The notes under the pieces were generated by a model. The model was not told where the DNA came from. It did no database searches and saw only the letters and a list, made by a program, of their open reading frames with translations. A program made the position numbers and the translations under genes. Positions 12,624 to 12,752 of a DNA stretch of 12,752 nucleotides are shown piece by piece. How positions within the stretch are numbered: the stretch's first letter is position 1; the number at the start of each line of letters is the position of its first letter. The stretch comes from Deltaproteobacteria bacterium (GTDB lineage: Bacteria > Desulfobacterota > Desulfuromonadia > Desulfuromonadales > JAAYDE01). Location: positions 1 to 12,752 of the forward strand of contig JAFPZV010000056.1 in assembly GCA_017417085.1 (NCBI GenBank), written 5' to 3'.

Positions 12624-12752
12624 GCGTATCCTTCCGTTTGATCCTGGGGCCATAGAACGCGCCATGGCCCTATGGGCTACAAAACTTCTTGCCCTTTTCG
12701 CATTCTTAACCGTATACGTCAAGCCTCTTTTTTCCATTAAGTCCCCGATCAA

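Larger units (their letters stand above)
12391..12752. other. non-coding region upstream of infC (promoter and structured leader)
   Basis: This 362-base stretch has no supportable gene. From infC outward it holds the SD site, the terminator/antiterminator pair, the two-part hairpin, a small hairpin CCCAC/GTGGG (12558-12571), the consensus promoter, and an inverted repeat GGGCCAT/ATGGCCC (12647-12670) with an overlapping CCATAG/CTATGG pair (12650-12675). The last 75 bases show nothing recognisable. A minus-strand frame is open from the window edge to about 12600 (about 50 codons), but I see no family in it. Confidence 0.6.

Noticed and set aside
12602..12752. possible end of thrS upstream of infC
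   Set aside because: The open minus-strand frame reaching the window edge shows no threonyl-tRNA synthetase motif and runs through the promoter.
1..12752. CRISPR arrays, insertion sequences and phage genes
   Set aside because: No regularly spaced direct repeats, transposase, integrase or phage structural motifs were seen on either strand.

Overview
The window looks like a Gram-negative, proteobacterial-type chromosome segment of moderate-to-high GC. The main evidence is the minus-strand gene string infC-rpmI-rplT-pheS-pheT-ihfA. This is the enterobacterial order, and an IHF-alpha gene directly behind pheT points to Proteobacteria in the broad sense. The flanking pcm and yqaA genes, a nitroreductase and the general protein style make me favour the former Deltaproteobacteria (Desulfuromonas/Geobacter/Pelobacter-like). 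That placement is inference; no species call is possible from the sequence alone.

Layout. 1-243 holds the C-terminus of an unrecognised plus-strand gene with a lysine-rich tail and a possible sliding-clamp-binding motif. A bidirectional terminator separates it from a minus-strand nitroreductase (298-825). The nitroreductase is divergent from a small periplasmic BOF/YgiW-type OB-fold protein (1028-1372), and the space between them holds overlapping promoter-like elements and a palindrome. 1474-5572 is a four-gene minus-strand cassette, read from high to low coordinate: a NodU/SxtI-type O-carbamoyltransferase, an SxtJ-family membrane protein, a DUF5989 membrane protein and a membrane-anchored SGNH hydrolase. 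It ends in a terminator that reaches the stop of the BOF gene. tRNA-Arg(CCU) with its own terminator lies at 5687-5763. Next come yqaA and pcm, overlapping by 7 bases, and then the translation block ihfA, pheT, pheS, rplT, rpmI and infC.

The translation block carries most of the visible regulation. A near-consensus sigma70 promoter (12596-12623) starts a leader of roughly 200 nt. The leader contains a long two-part hairpin and, just before infC, a terminator-like hairpin that is mutually exclusive with an upstream hairpin. infC has no canonical start near its excellent Shine-Dalgarno sequence and appears to begin with AUA, in parallel with the AUU start used for IF3 autoregulation in E. coli. 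Between rplT and pheS there is a 15-codon leader ORF with two consecutive Phe codons, followed by a perfect 13-bp hairpin: a candidate pheM-like attenuator.

The least understood system here is the carbamoyltransferase/SxtJ/DUF5989/SGNH cassette. The gene families are recognisable and their co-occurrence suggests carbamoylation of a membrane-linked or exported substrate, but the substrate and the roles of the two small membrane proteins are unknown.
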